From Marasmius tenuissimus (Eukaryota; Basidiomycota; Agaricomycetes; Agaricales; Marasmiaceae): a DNA stretch of 64,000 nt. Each line of letters starts with the position of its first letter. Position 1 is the first letter of the stretch. Shown in pieces: positions 1-11,453 of this stretch. Under the pieces are notes generated by a model. That model made no database searches. It saw only the letters and a program-made list of their open reading frames with translations, and had not been told where the DNA came from. The position numbers and the translations under genes were made by a program. The stretch spans positions 434,001 through 498,000 of the forward strand of contig JAQOTA010000070.1 in NCBI GenBank assembly GCA_029532415.1. Direction: 5' to 3'.

Positions 1-1847
1 TGAAAACTGTCCGAATGCTCAACTCCCGACCCAGTAAAAGGATTGGGAAAGGAGGGACTCAACTCACTGATGAACCACTAAAGTGCAGCGCAGAAAGAGA
101 AAGTCAGCGTGTGAAAGACGCTCAGGCAGAAATGCGAGCGGACATAGCGGACTTACCAATGCGAATCCTCCCCCTTTTGATCCCATAACCAGGGTGAAGA
201 GGACCCCGATAGGCTGGCCGGTCGGTGCTGTGAAGTTCCCAGTCAGTGATCACCTTCAAGTCGCAGGCGAGTGATCTCTCTTACCTGCAAGTAGAGGTGT
301 AATATCTGGCAGTGTCAATAGAATGGGAAGTAGGAATACTACCCCGGTGAGAAGTCCGATCGGAACTTGCCATACCATGGCTCGCGGCAAGTCAGTGGTA
401 GGATTATGGACCTCCTCAGCCATGCTTGATACTGAGATTGATTTCTTAGTACTGGTTCATCTGGTATGGTGGAGATCGGAACCTACTCATACAGACTGCA
501 GAGAAGGTAAAAGCTATCCAATCTTGAGTACCGAGCATTGTCATTTCGGCCAAAGTGACTGTTTCTCACCGGGCTGGAAGAGAGGGTAAGCAGAAACTCA
601 AACAGCAATAGACACGCGTGAGCATTACCGGGAGGAGGCCAATGAAGAAAGACCAGCCAGGGGTCCACCCAGAAGCCGACGGATCAAAGTGACCAAGAGC
701 AAAACCTATCGAATGTCTTCCCGCTGCTGCTCTAACCGAGAGGCAAACCAAGATGACTGGTGTCATGTTGAGCACTGTGTGAAATAAAGATGCCGGGGTG
801 CTATACGGACCAATAACACCAAGAATCATCCACCATATTGCGAAAACCTGGGGGGTCCAAGTTTAGATATGACCACGGGACCCGAGCCGGTGTGTTATAA
901 CTCACGCCAATCGTGGGGAGTGCTTTATTGAAGAAAATGCCAACAGAGGCGTAGAGCATAGCGAGACCGATAAATATGAGGTCTATCAAGTGCCGAATCG
1001 AATCAGGAAATCAACATGAACCCAATGGAATCTAGGGCTGATGCGACGTACATGTCTCCCAAGACTCGGTGACCCACTTCGGTCGATAGATCTGGATCTC
1101 TGAAACCAAGAGCTGGGTAGATCCCTTGAAAAGAAAAGATGTCGAGGTCTCTAAACTCATGAACTCGCCCGACGAACTCACAAACGTCGTAGACAAGGCG
1201 GCGGTCCAGTTACCGACCAGTGTCAGCCATCCGGTGATCCAAGAGAGCAAGCGTCGTGTTTTAGGAGATGCAAAGCGATAGCACCAATAATACGCTCCCG
1301 CTGAGGTGGGATACTTGGCGCAAATTTCCGCCAGAGACAGCACCACAGGAAGAGTAATGCATGAGACTATCACGAAGCTTCCCTGTCGTTCAGCTCGAGC
1401 TAAAATTCGTGAGAGTGACCAAATACTGACCCCCAAAAGACGGTTGCGGGTCCACCACCGATCAGTCCAGTTGCTATTGTAGTTGATGTTGCGAGAGCTT
1501 TCGAAAACGTTGAGGTTTTAAAGACCATGTGCAAGGTAGGTGTGTACTCACGAACGGCCATGATGGCTTCAAGTCGACACCAATCAGTACTATCCCGCGC
1601 AAGTCGATTTCCTTTAGGATCTACGCACCAAGGGACACTGCAAACGTGAATTAGAACTACGAGGACAATTTCTACATGTAATGGGCGACCTACTGAACAA
1701 GATGTGCCATAGATTTCTCGACTGGAAGCAAACGTCAACTCTTAAGCCCTACTTGGATGCATACAGATCCACTCGTACCCTTTTCATGGCTTGCTGGTAT
1801 CCCAGCTTTTCGAGTCCTTCGACTGCGCGGCGGTCAACCTCGTTCAT
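1..1847 (-). CDS. Amino-acid/choline permease (APC family), 3' part beyond window edge
   Basis: Multi-pass plasma-membrane transporter of the APC superfamily, resembling fungal choline/GABA permeases. The start is ATG at 1847, giving MNEVDRRAVEGLEKLGYQQ. Small exons follow, encoding RNLWHILF, MSL and AIMAV, and then a large exon with GLIGGGPATVFWG and LAEICAKYPTSAGAYYW, the hallmark of this family. Near 300-420 it encodes AEEVHNP and DLPRAMVWQVPIG, and near 150-240 PTGQPIGVLFTLVMGS. An intron follows and then WFI close to the left edge. The exon layout matches the two permeases at 5394 and 8985, so about 200 C-terminal residues should lie outside the window. No stop or frameshift was seen in the exons read. 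The substrate cannot be told from sequence; choline, GABA or another amino acid are all possible. Confidence 0.85.
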
Positions 1848-2645
1848 CCTGATTCTGAAGGCGAAGGGTATAGGACTGGGAGATCGATAGCTTGAGAGCC
1901 CAGTCAGTACCCTCACAGGTAAATACGGAGACTCGCACGGTAATTTTGCAACGTGTGAGATGGAGAGTTCTATGATTGTGAGCATTCGAAGTCCTGCTGA
2001 CTACAGGAGTGGCTCGAATGGCTTCTGGTCACGGGCTCTCACAGGATGCACTGTGGACATCGCTTCTTTGTCTTTCACATAGGCTGATCCGATGGATAAG
2101 AAATCGGGCGAGATCGATGAAAAAAGTTGAATGGGAAAAACGACAAGAATAGATCGAGAGTCGGACAGAGGCGGATCGTATTGGGATAACCGATAGATAA
2201 TGACAGCAGAGCCCGAGTGTCCGCAATTGAGTAGGCTCCTTCGAGTCACTATATAGATTGGTGGAAGTTGATGGAAGTTTGGAACCGTCGAATGTCGCTG
2301 GGATCAAGAGCCAACGTTCTTACAAGCTGGCACCGGCATCTTCCGAATAGCAAGCGCTTCTTTGGCGCCCGTCATCTTGGTGTAGTTGGGTCGTTGAATC
2401 CACGAACAGCAAGATACTGCATTTAGAGCACGCTCATACAAATTTATCTAGTATGCTTTTTCAACTCAGCACGATACCTAGCGATAAGTGCTTGCGTTTC
2501 TTTTCTTTTAATCACTGTTTTCTGGTATTTCAGGCAAGATCGAATCATGTCGGTAATGACCCAAAGTTTTTTATACCTAGTCAACCAAGGAAACTTTTCG
2601 CGACACTGATAGAGAGAGAGCCGGGGTCAACGATGATCATGATAA
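1848..2645. other. Intergenic, no gene seen
   Basis: About 800 bases upstream of the first permease and downstream of the next minus-strand gene. Only short open frames without family resemblance or splice-compatible continuation are present. It should hold the promoter of the first permease, but no clear TATA box was picked out. Confidence 0.5.
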
Positions 2646-3898
2646 CTAGCTGGTAAGACCCACAGCCATCTGCATAACGCAAAGTTTCTCGCGCGGTTGT
2701 TTAGTGATGGGTAGTCTACAATCCAGCACGCGCAGCACCCGATGCTTAAGTAAAACCCTGTAGAAGCACTTCCAGTCAATGCAGAGAAGAAAGGACACCA
2801 GACATAGACTCACAGTGGCCTCGCTGTAGCGTTCGGGCCTCCAGTTCAGAGCCTTTTCTAGGTTGTAGCCTCCCGATCGAGGTCTTCCTACCTCCCCAGC
2901 GGGTTTCGGGATCTTGTCTGCGTCAGAATCCATGCCCTCAGATTCAGAGTCGGAGAAGAGCTCGTCATCTTGGACCACATCATCAGACCCATCTACGCCA
3001 TTCCCTCGCTCCGATTGTAACATTCGCTCGACCGCTCTTTCTTCTTCGGTGTCATTGTCTGGTTGTGAAGATTGGACCGCGCCCCCAGATCTGGTTTCCT
3101 CGTCAGAGTCCGAGATATAGACTGTATCGTAACGAGAAGTATTGGTTGAAGAGTTTTGGTCGTTCGAAGCCAACTCATGCGAATCACTTGAAGAGTCTGG
3201 TATGTATATGATGGATGGTGAACGTTTGCGATCTCGTTGGGAACTTGTTGAAGCCAGCTTCGGGTGTGGTCTTTCAGCTCTTGATTCAACGGTTTGGCAA
3301 TCCATCGCCATTTGAGGTATGACATCGATAACCCATAGGTCTTCGTAGTTGATGAGCCAAGGATAGTTCTCGAGAGTCTGGTGAAACATGGTAGATGGTT
3401 AAAGCCTGAGAAATCTTCTGACGATAGGGCAATAGAGCTCTCACAGCACGGCGAATGATATCGACTTTGTGAGCTGGTTGCTTTCGATAAATGACCGAGC
3501 AATCCAATTCCTTCTTGACTCTTTGTCTCACAAAGCCCTGAAAACCACCGTCAGCCTCGAGACAAAGATATTACTTGGATCGTGGAACGAACCTTGACCA
3601 GATCGAACTTTGCCTTGGACCAACCGAGGCTTCTTTGCAGGTTGTAACCTCCACGTCCTAGTCGTCCCACTTCTCCCTGTGGTTTGGGTATCCGAGCTTT
3701 TCTTTGACCCTTAGAGCCACAGTCGTCCTCCGAGTCACTGACATGGGCCCGTGATGGATAAGGTGCACATTGACGTTTCGTTCTAGGGGGTAGAGTATAA
3801 AAAAGAAGCGTGCAAGGTCTGGACGAATGTCCTATGTGGGATGAACGCGAGCGCAACATCATGGTGCGTATGAGAAGGGCGTGCGAAGCCCTGGGCAT
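2646..3898 (-). CDS. Uncharacterised protein with two copies of a GEVGR/GGYNL module
   Basis: I do not recognise a named family. The protein holds two related modules. The first reads IPKPQGEVGRLGRGGYNL, then an intron (about 3538-3592), then a segment with VRQRVKKELDC and KQPAHK. The second reads IPKPAGEVGRPRSGGYNL, then an intron, then HRVLRVLDC and KQPREK, ending at the stop near 2646. Between them lies TLENYPWLINYEDLWVIDV followed by an acidic, serine-rich linker with SDSDEE and SDSESEGMDSD stretches. Modules of this kind occur in other Agaricomycete proteins of unknown role. The acidic linker suggests a nuclear protein, but that is inference. The start is uncertain: 3898 is the first ATG of the open frame and an upstream exon is possible. 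Confidence 0.55.
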
Positions 3899-4050
3899 GA
3901 ACCCGCAAATGCTCCTTTGCCTGACACCACGCGGCGCGCACGGGCCACTGTATCAGGGCGAAACTCAATGTCATGTCAGCACAAGCTTTTGGAAGTCGTA
4001 GCACGGGCATGTTTGAAGGATTTGATAGATGTACAAATGAGGGAAAACAT

Positions 4051-4890
4051 TTATGCTTCGACGTGATGTATCTGAATCATTCATGAGAAAAGGGCAACTG
4101 AGGTGACTAGCGCAAAACATACCAGGTGAGAAATCTTCATCCATTCCGAAATAGTCCCATAGTATTCATCTTTCCCAGTATCTACGGGTATATCTGGGTG
4201 CCACAAGACGAACGAGGAGAATTGAGAGGCAGGAACCAGATTTAGTTGTGTCGAGTCTGTGGCTTCCTCGTCCTCTGCTGTTTCGTCTTCGTCTTCATCC
4301 TCGTCGTCAATGTACATCAGGTCTTCGTCGATCGTTTTCCGCGATGAACTTCGCGTTGCCCGACCAGGAGTATCCATAGCCTCCCCAGCCTTTCCCTTCA
4401 GTTTCTCCCTGCGTTTCGCTGCTGCCGCTTTCAACTTCTCCTTCTCCTTCACGGCCGCAAGCTTCTGCTTCTGTTCTGCCGTCACACCCTCTGATCTGAG
4501 CACGACACCCGTAAAGCCTTCCGGAACGTCGACGGACAGCCCATGCATGGTTCGGCCTCTGAATGTGGAAATGAAGCGGTCGGGTAGGTCGGTTTCTATT
4601 GTCGGTGGTTGGGAATCTGTGTTCGTCGGTGCCAATGTCGAAGAAGATGCGCTCAACTCCATAGTGTCCTGACTTTGAACATGAGTCTTCTGTGAGTCCT
4701 CGTCACTGTTAGAACCGATCGTTGCCTCTGACAGCTCAGGTTCTGGCGCTCCTACGACTTTTTTCGCATCTTGTACGTGTAGAAAGGTTGATATTGGAGC
4801 CTTGCCGCTGTATTCAATGTGAAAGGGCATCAAATTTGGTTTAGAACCAGGAATGGAGGCTGAGGCAGGGCTCAACGCGATTTGGGACAT
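4051..4890 (-). CDS. rnh203: Ribonuclease H2 non-catalytic subunit C
   Basis: Subunit C of the nuclear RNase H2 complex, which removes ribonucleotides from DNA and degrades RNA:DNA hybrids. It pairs with subunit B to support the catalytic subunit. The start is MSQIALSPASASIPGSK, followed by MPFHIEYSGKAPISTF. The core contains STFRGRTMHGLSVDVPEG and FTGVVL, the conserved RNaseH2C motif, then a charged low-complexity insert with an acidic run near residues 195-210, and finally FSSFVLWHPDIPVD and GTISEWMKISHL. A 51-bp intron (4072-4122) leads to a six-residue last exon IHHVEA and a TAA stop. The conserved W..IS..IH ending supports this splice. Total length is 262 residues. A truncated copy of its 5' end lies at 8374-8492. 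Confidence 0.85.
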
Positions 4891-5393
4891 GGTGGTTGAA
4901 TTGTGACCGAGGATGCGTGACTGAAACGCACTTGAACTAACGCAACCGCGTCGCGGATGTGGTGCCCTGTGACCTTACGCGTTATTCTTGGCCTTAACCT
5001 ACCTCTCCGGCTTAACTATGATTCGTCTGAGAAAGGTTCTCCCCTGCCTGTCATTCTTCGAGAAATACCCTCTATCACATATCGTCCCTCTTCTTTGCTT
5101 CTAATCTCTACGTTGCTCATTGATAACTATCTCCTGTAGGTCTTGAAGTATCTCAGGTTATCTCTCTCTAGCATCAGTTAGATCTCTCCTCCGGGGGCCA
5201 CCGCTCAGCCTTGGCGATACTGAACCGAAATGCTTGACGTTCTGAAGCTGATACACACGCTATTCTTTCTACAACTCGTGAGCTTTCATCTATCTCCTTG
5301 TGTTTTTATGTCTTCTTACTTCCTACAGGTTTCCGCGAGTACATATAAGGCGTGGGCTAGATAAATGGCAGCGTAAATTCCTCCATTCAAACC
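4891..5393. promoter_or_regulatory. Divergent promoter region between RNase H2C and permease A
   Basis: Non-coding 500 bases separating the minus-strand RNase H2C gene from permease A. A TATA-like TATAAG lies at 5344-5349, about 45 bases before the permease ATG. A near copy of the whole region precedes permease B (8493-8984, TATAAG at 8935-8940). The conservation of the TATA element in both copies supports function. Confidence 0.55.
5344..5349 (+). promoter_or_regulatory. TATA-like element of permease A
   Basis: TATAAG 45-50 bases upstream of the permease A ATG. The same element sits at the same distance in front of permease B. Confidence 0.5.
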
Positions 5394-7846
5394 ATGAGCG
5401 AAGTAAAACGCAACGCAGATGAGCGCCTGTTGAAGCTGGGGTACCAGCAGGAGATGAACAGGGTACGTCAGGTTGATGCTTTCTCGATGAACTGCGTATC
5501 GATTCAAGAGGGTAGACGAGAAATCTGTGGCAGACGTTGTTCAGTAGGTTTTGAAACCTCTTGATCTGAAACCGATTCTAATCACTTTCTCAAGTGAGCC
5601 TTGGTGAGTCAAAATGAGCGTCACAATACAGCTTTTCACATCGAGCGGATTCACAAGCAATAATGGCTATCCGTAAGTCGTTCTACCGCTTAGTATCACA
5701 CCACTCAACCTTTAACGCCCCGCTTTGCAACAGCGACTGGCCTGGCGACTCCGATGTCAACTAGTTTGGTCAGTGGTGGCCCTGCGACGATGTTCTGGGG
5801 GTACGTTCTAGATTGTTCTCTCCGAAGGATGCATTTTTGACGATATTATAGTCATGTACTTGTCTCCTGTTTTATGATTCCTATCGTCTTGTCTTTGGCA
5901 GAGATTTGTGCCAAGTTCCCGACGTCAGCCGGCACGTACTATTGGACTTACAGGCTGGCATCTCCGAGGAGCCGTCTTCTATTGTCTTGGATTAATGGGT
6001 GGCTGAATCTGGCCGGTAATTGGACAGTCAGCTTGTCAGTAACCTTCGTGAGTCTACGCTCTGTTACCCCTATCGTCCATTTTCGCATAACAACGCACTT
6101 GTTGAAGGGTACGACACAACTGCTGATTGCTGGAATACGTATTTTTCATCCGGAGTGGGTCCCAACTACGTGGCAAACGTGTACGTATAACGTTTGGCCT
6201 AGGTCGCGTCTCTTCCTCATCGTTATGTAGACCTTCTGCTTGTTGCGGTGACTGTGATCTTCACCAGTATTGGAATCTTGTTCAATGGGGCTCTCCCTAC
6301 AATCGATGTATGTGATATGGCTCCTTATGGCTCCTCAAAATCATTCAACGCTCACCTCCTCGTGTTACAGATTCTCTCCGCATTTTGGATTTTGGTCGGT
6401 ACCGTCGGTATGTCGCACCCTAGCTTTTGATATGTCCCACGACTCACAAGCCCGTTGCATCAGTGACGATGATATGTCTCTCCGCGAAAGCTGCGGTGGG
6501 ACGTCACTCTGCCTCGTTCGCTTTCGGGTTCTTTGATCCTTCTAACTCTGGATGGACTCCAGGATGGTCATTCTTCATCGGTCTACTACCCGTGCGTACC
6601 CCATTCACCTGTGCCTTGAACACGCTCTCATGTCCACGACAGCCAGCATTCGCCTACTCCGCCGTTTGCATGAGTAGGTTTTCATGTTATCCCATTACAT
6701 TCGACGTCATTGACCAGTTCGAATAGTTGCCAGTATGGCTGAAGAGGTAAAGAATCCCGCTGTCGACCTACCTCGCGCGATGGTGTGGCAAGTGCCCATC
6801 GGTTTCGTCACTGGCGTCGTGTACTTGCTGCCGATCATGTTCACCCTTCCGGACATTTCGACACTACTTTCCGGTAAGTGGCCCAGCTCCCATATGATTT
6901 TCGAGATCATTTTGGGCTCATGACAGAGACTCTTCCTTAGTTCCCGGGGGCCAATCGATCGGCGTCCTATACACTATGGTGATGGGCTCTCGCGCTGGAG
7001 GCTTCGGAGTGGTAAGCCGGTCTTCTCCTTAGCCCTGAGGTCTAAATCACTGAATTTCTGTCTCATTCAGTGGATCATTCGTATGTGTATACTTCATGGA
7101 TATTATACTCATCCGAACTGACGACACTCGCCAGTTTTCGGTATCGGCGTCTTCTGCGGCGTCTCTATCCTATGTGCTGCCTCGCGCACGACATGGGCCT
7201 TTGCACGAGACAAAGCCATTCCTTTCCATCGTACATTCGCCTATATCCCTCCAGGCAGGAGTGTTCCGTTGAACGCCTATCTCCTTTCAACCATCGTCCA
7301 GCTGCTCCTTGGGCTTATCTATCTAGGCTCATCAACGGCATTTAACGCCTTTGTCGGAGTGGCTGTTATGTGCCTTGGGGCCAGCTATGCGATACCCATC
7401 GCCATCTCGCTGATCAACGGGAGAAAGGACGTGAAGAACAGCCCATATCCACTGGGTCGATGGGGTGCTCTACTGAACGTGATATCAGTGGTATGGATTG
7501 CTTTTGAGATCATTCTCTTTTCCATGCCTCCTGTTATTCCTGTCACGAAGGTTACGATGAGTACGTTGCTCCTTGATTTCAAACGTATCCACGAAATGTC
7601 CGACTAACCTGCATTACTATGTCAGATTATGCGTCAGTTGTTTTTGTTGGGTTTGGTGTGATCAGTGCGGGTTGGTACATGATCAGTGAGTTCTATCCGA
7701 AATGCTTCAAAAACATCCATTCTAAGCGAGGCTTTTGCTTTTGCTACTCAGGCGGTCGCTATCATTACACGGGACCTCCTGAGCCAAGAGACGTTCGAGA
7801 AAATAGGAAAGGGTCGCCATTGCAGGATTATGAGGATGTCACCTGA
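5394..7846 (+). CDS. Amino-acid/choline permease A (APC family)
   Basis: Plasma-membrane transporter of about 510 residues encoded by some 17 exons. The start is MSEVKRNADERLLKLGYQQ, followed by short exons giving TRNLWQTLF, MSL and AIMAI. Family motifs in order: GLATPMSTSLVSGGPATMFW, SLAEICAKFPTSAGTYYW, SWINGWLNLAGNWT, MAEEVKNPAVDLPRAM, VMGSRAGGFGV, AASRTTWAFARDKAIPFHRT and GASYAIPIAISLINGRKD. The last exon ends GSPLQDYEDVT. A direct 10-base repeat GATGTCACCT (7835-7854) creates a TGA there, so this copy ends three residues before permease B. A TATA-like site lies at 5344. It is a paralog of permease B in a direct duplication and of the inverted permease at the left edge. The substrate is not known. 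Confidence 0.88.
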
Positions 7847-8101
7847 TGTCACCTTGAAACCCTAGCCGCGCTGGCTTAGCTACCTAGCCAACGGTACTTT
7901 GGCCCGACTTTTATTTTCGCCTATGCATGTTCTTTTGGAGATCTATGGCTATTGACTGCCTGAGGCCCTCAGAGCAATACAAACATCGTTGAAGTGCTAA
8001 AGCAGGCTAAAGCGATTTAGCTGCATGGGAGGATTCTCAGACTTCCGTAACTCCGGTCCCGCCGTAGCCCTGGGGTCCAACACTTCCGAATCCCGGGATC
8101 A

Positions 8102-8373
8102 AGACAAGAGCGCCTGGTTATGGTCGTCCTGAGGTATTGAGACTGATATGGGGGGATTGGGGGTAGCCCGGCGGGCTGTGCAAAGATTTTGGGGAGGTGC
8201 AGGAGCAGACTTTCTCGGAGACGTGGACCTTAAACGTGATTTTAGACTGGACTCTTCACCGCCGTTTGCTTTCGCTCGAGGTTTTGTGGCGATGCGTTTT
8301 GCCTTCGGTGATGGCACCGGAGACAACGATGTAGGTGTAGATGTGCTTTTAGCACAATCTTAGTATTGAGACA
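8102..8373 (-). pseudogene. Fragment of the DNA polymerase lambda gene
   Basis: This stretch matches 17060-17329 of the intact polymerase lambda gene in the same orientation. The translation from 8326 begins MSPVPSPKAKRIATKPRAKA, and the intact gene reads MSPMPSPKAKRSATKPRAKA. About 75 codons are still open with scattered substitutions. It contains no BRCT or polymerase domain and has no upstream exon, so it cannot make a polymerase. It lies exactly at the seam between the two permease duplication copies, directly followed by the RNase H2C fragment. Confidence 0.85.
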
Positions 8374-8492
8374 CATGTAGAAGGGTTGATGTTGGAGCCT
8401 TTCCACGGTATTCAATGTGAAAGAGCATCAAGTTTGGTTTAGAATTAGGAATGAATGGAGGCCGAGGCAGGGCTTAGCGCGATTTGGGACAT
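8374..8492 (-). pseudogene. Truncated copy of the RNase H2C 5' end
   Basis: Matches the first ~110 bases of RNase H2C exon 1 on the minus strand, including the ATG (8490-8492) and the MSQIAL start. A four-base insertion (GAATGAATGG against GAATGG in the intact gene) breaks the frame, and the copy stops abruptly at the polymerase lambda fragment. It marks the left end of the second duplication copy. Confidence 0.8.
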
Positions 8493-8934
8493 GGTGGTTG
8501 AATTGTGACCGAGGATGCGTGACTGGAACGCAATCGCGTCGTGGATGTGACGCCCTGTGACCTCACGCGTTTTACTCTTGACCTTTACCCACCACCTCTA
8601 GCCGGCTTAACTATGATTCGAGAAATGTTCTGCCTGTCATTCTTCGAGAGATACCCTCTATCACATATCGTGCCTCTTCTTTGCTTCTAATCTCTTTCTA
8701 TGATGCTAATTGATAACTATCCCCTATGGGTTAAGTATCTCGGGTTATCTCTCTCTCTAGTATCAGTAAGATCTCTTCTCCGAGGGCCACCGCTCGGCCT
8801 TGGCGATACTGAACCGAAGTGCTTGACGTTCTGAAGCTGATACACACGCTGTTCTTTTTATAACTCTCGTGAGCTTTCATTTAGCTCCTCGTGTTTTTAT
8901 GTCTTCTTACTTCCCACAGGCTCCCGCGAGTACA

Positions 8935-8940
8935 TATAAG
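8935..8940 (+). promoter_or_regulatory. TATA-like element of permease B
   Basis: TATAAG 45-50 bases before the permease B ATG, conserved with permease A. Confidence 0.5.
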
Positions 8941-8984
8941 GCGTGGGCTAGATAAATGGTGGCGCGAATTCCTCCATTCAAACC

Positions 8985-11453
8985 ATGAGCGAAGTAATAC
9001 ACAACGCGGACGAGGGCCTGTTGAAGCTGGGTTACCAGCAGGAGATGAACAGGGTACGCCAGGTTGATGCTTTCTCGATGAATCGTGTATTGATTCAAGA
9101 GGATAGACGCGAAATCTGTGGCAGACGTTGTTCAGTAGGTTTTGGAACCTCTTGCTCTCAAACCGATGCTGATTGTCTTCTAAAGTGAGCCTTGGTGAGT
9201 TAAAATGATAGTCACAGCATGGATTCTCTAATCGTCTCGCTCTCAAAGCAATATTGGCTATTCGTAAGTCGTTTCACCTCTTATCGTGCACCACTCAATC
9301 TCTAACGCTCCGCTCTGCATCAGCGTTTGGCCTGGCGACTGCAATGTCAACTAGTTTGGTCGGTGGTGGCGCTGCGACGATGTTCTGGGGGTACGTTCCA
9401 GGTTGTTCTCTCCGAAGGATGCACTTTGAACGAGATCGTAGTTTTATACTCGTCTCCTGCTTTATGGTTCCTATCGTCTTGTCTCTGGCAGAGATTTGTG
9501 CCAAGTATCCGACGTCGGCGGGCACGTACTATTGGTCTTACAGGCTGGCATCTCCGAGGAGCCGTCTTCTATTGTCTTGGATTAATGGGTGGCTGAATCT
9601 GGCCGGTAATTGGACAGTCAGCTTGTCAGTAACCTTCGTGAGTCTACGCTCTGTTACCCCTATCGTCCATTTTCGCATAACAACGCACTTGTTGAAGGGT
9701 ACGACACAACTGCTGATTGCTGGAATCAGTATTTTTCATCCGGAATGGGTCCCAACTACGTGGCAAACGTGTACGTACCAACGTTTGCCCCTGGTTGCGT
9801 CTCTTCCTCATCGTCATGTAGATCTTCTCCTTGTTGCGGTGACTGTGATCTTCACCGGTATTGGAATCTTGTTCAATGGGGCTCTCCCTACAATCGATGT
9901 ATATGATATGGCTCCTTATGGCTCCTCAAAATCATTCAACGCTCACCTCCTCGTGTTACAGATTCTCTCCGCATTTTGGATTTTGGTCGGTACCGTCGGT
10001 ATGTCGCACCCTAGCTTTTGATATGTCCCACGACTCACAAGCCCGTTGCATCAGTGACGATGATATGTCTCTCCGCGAAAGCTGCGGTGGGACGTCACTC
10101 TGCCTCGTTCGCTTTCGGGTTCTTTGATCCTTCCAGCTCTGGATGGACTCCAGGATGGTCATTCTTCATTGGTCTACTACCCGTACGTACCCCATTGACC
10201 TGCGTCTTGAACACGCCTTCACGTCCATGACAGCCAGCGTTCGCCTACTCCGCCGTTTGCATGAGTAAGTTTTCGCGTTATTTTCGTCACATTCGACCTT
10301 ATTAAGTTTGAACCGGTTCTGGCAGTTGCCAGCATGGCTGAAGAAGTGCAGAATCCCGCTGTCGACCTACCTCGCGCGATGGTGTGGCAAGTGCCCATCG
10401 GTTTCGTCACTGGCGTCGTGTTTTTGCTGCCGATCATGTTCACCCTTCCGGACATTTCGACACTACTTTCCGGTAAGTGGCGCATCTCTCCTCTGATTCG
10501 AGATCATTTTGGGCTCATGATAGAAACTCTTCCTTAGTTCCCGGGGGCCAACCGATCGGCGTCCTATATACTATGGTGATGGGCTCTCGCGCTGGAGGCT
10601 TCGGAGTGGTAAGCCGGTCTTCTTCTTGGTCCTGAGGTCTAGATAACTGAGCTTCTGCCTCGTCCAGTGGATCATTCGTATGTGTATACCTCATGGATAT
10701 TATATCCATCCGAGCTGACAACACTCGCCAGTATTCGGTATCGGCGTCTTCTGCGGCATCTCTATCCTATGTGCTGCCTCGCGCACGACATGGGCCTTTG
10801 CACGAGACAAAGCCATTCCTTTTCATCGTACATTCGCCCATATCTCTCCAGGCAGGAGCGTTCCGTTGAACGCCTATCTCCTTTCGACCATCGTCCAACT
10901 GCTCCTTGGGCTTATCTTACTAGGCTCATCAACGGCATTCAACGCCTTTGTCGGAGTAGCCGTTATGTGCCTCGGGGCCAGCTATGCGATACCCATCACC
11001 ATCTCACTGATCAACAGGAGAAAGGATGTGAAGGACAGCCCGTATCCACTGGGTCGATGGGGTGTTCTACTAAACGTGATATCAGTGGCATGGGTTGTTT
11101 TTGAGATCGTTCTCTTTTCCATGCCTCCTGTTATTCCTGTCACGAAGGTTACGATGAGTACGTTACTCCTTGATTTTCGATTTCAAACGTATCCACGGAA
11201 TGTCCGACTAACCTGCACTACTATGATAGATTATGCGTCAGTTGTTTTCGTTGGGTTTGGTGTGATCAGTGCGGGTTGGTACATGACCAGTGAGTTCTTC
11301 CCCAAGTGCTTCAAAAACACCCGTTCTAAGCGAGGCTCTTGCTGCTCAGGCGGTCGCTATCATTACACGGGACCTCCTGAGCCAAGAGACGTTCGAGAGA
11401 ATAGGAAAGGGTCGCCATTGCAGGATTATGAGGATGTTACCTTGAAACCCTAG
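8985..11453 (+). CDS. Amino-acid/choline permease B (APC family)
   Basis: Tandem duplicate of permease A, about 515 residues in about 17 exons. The start is MSEVIHNADEGLLKLGYQQ. Exons then give TRNLWQTLF, MSL, AILAI and GLATAMSTSLVGGGAATMFW. Later motifs are SLAEICAKYPTSAGTYYWS, MAEEVQNPAVDLPRAM, VMGSRAGGFGV, AASRTTWAFARDKAIPFH and GASYAIPITISLINRRKD. The protein ends PLQDYEDVTLKP. All inferred exons keep phase and no break was found. The central part (about 9548-10230) is almost base-identical to permease A, introns included, while both flanks differ more. Transport of choline, GABA or a related amino acid across the plasma membrane is the likely role by family. Confidence 0.88.

Larger units (their letters stand above)
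4774..8100. repeat. Segmental duplication, left copy
   Basis: Direct repeat partner of 8374-11691. It starts inside exon 1 of the RNase H2C gene, covers the intergenic region and the whole permease A gene, and ends in the downstream spacer at a shared CGGGATC/CGAGATC boundary. Identity is high over the full length by eye, including introns and spacer. Immediately to the right sits a fragment of the polymerase lambda gene. Confidence 0.85.

Noticed and set aside
3810..4001. 63-codon plus-strand frame opposite the start of the duplicated-module gene
   Set aside because: Overlaps the 5' end of a minus-strand gene and has no recognised feature; likely a shadow frame.
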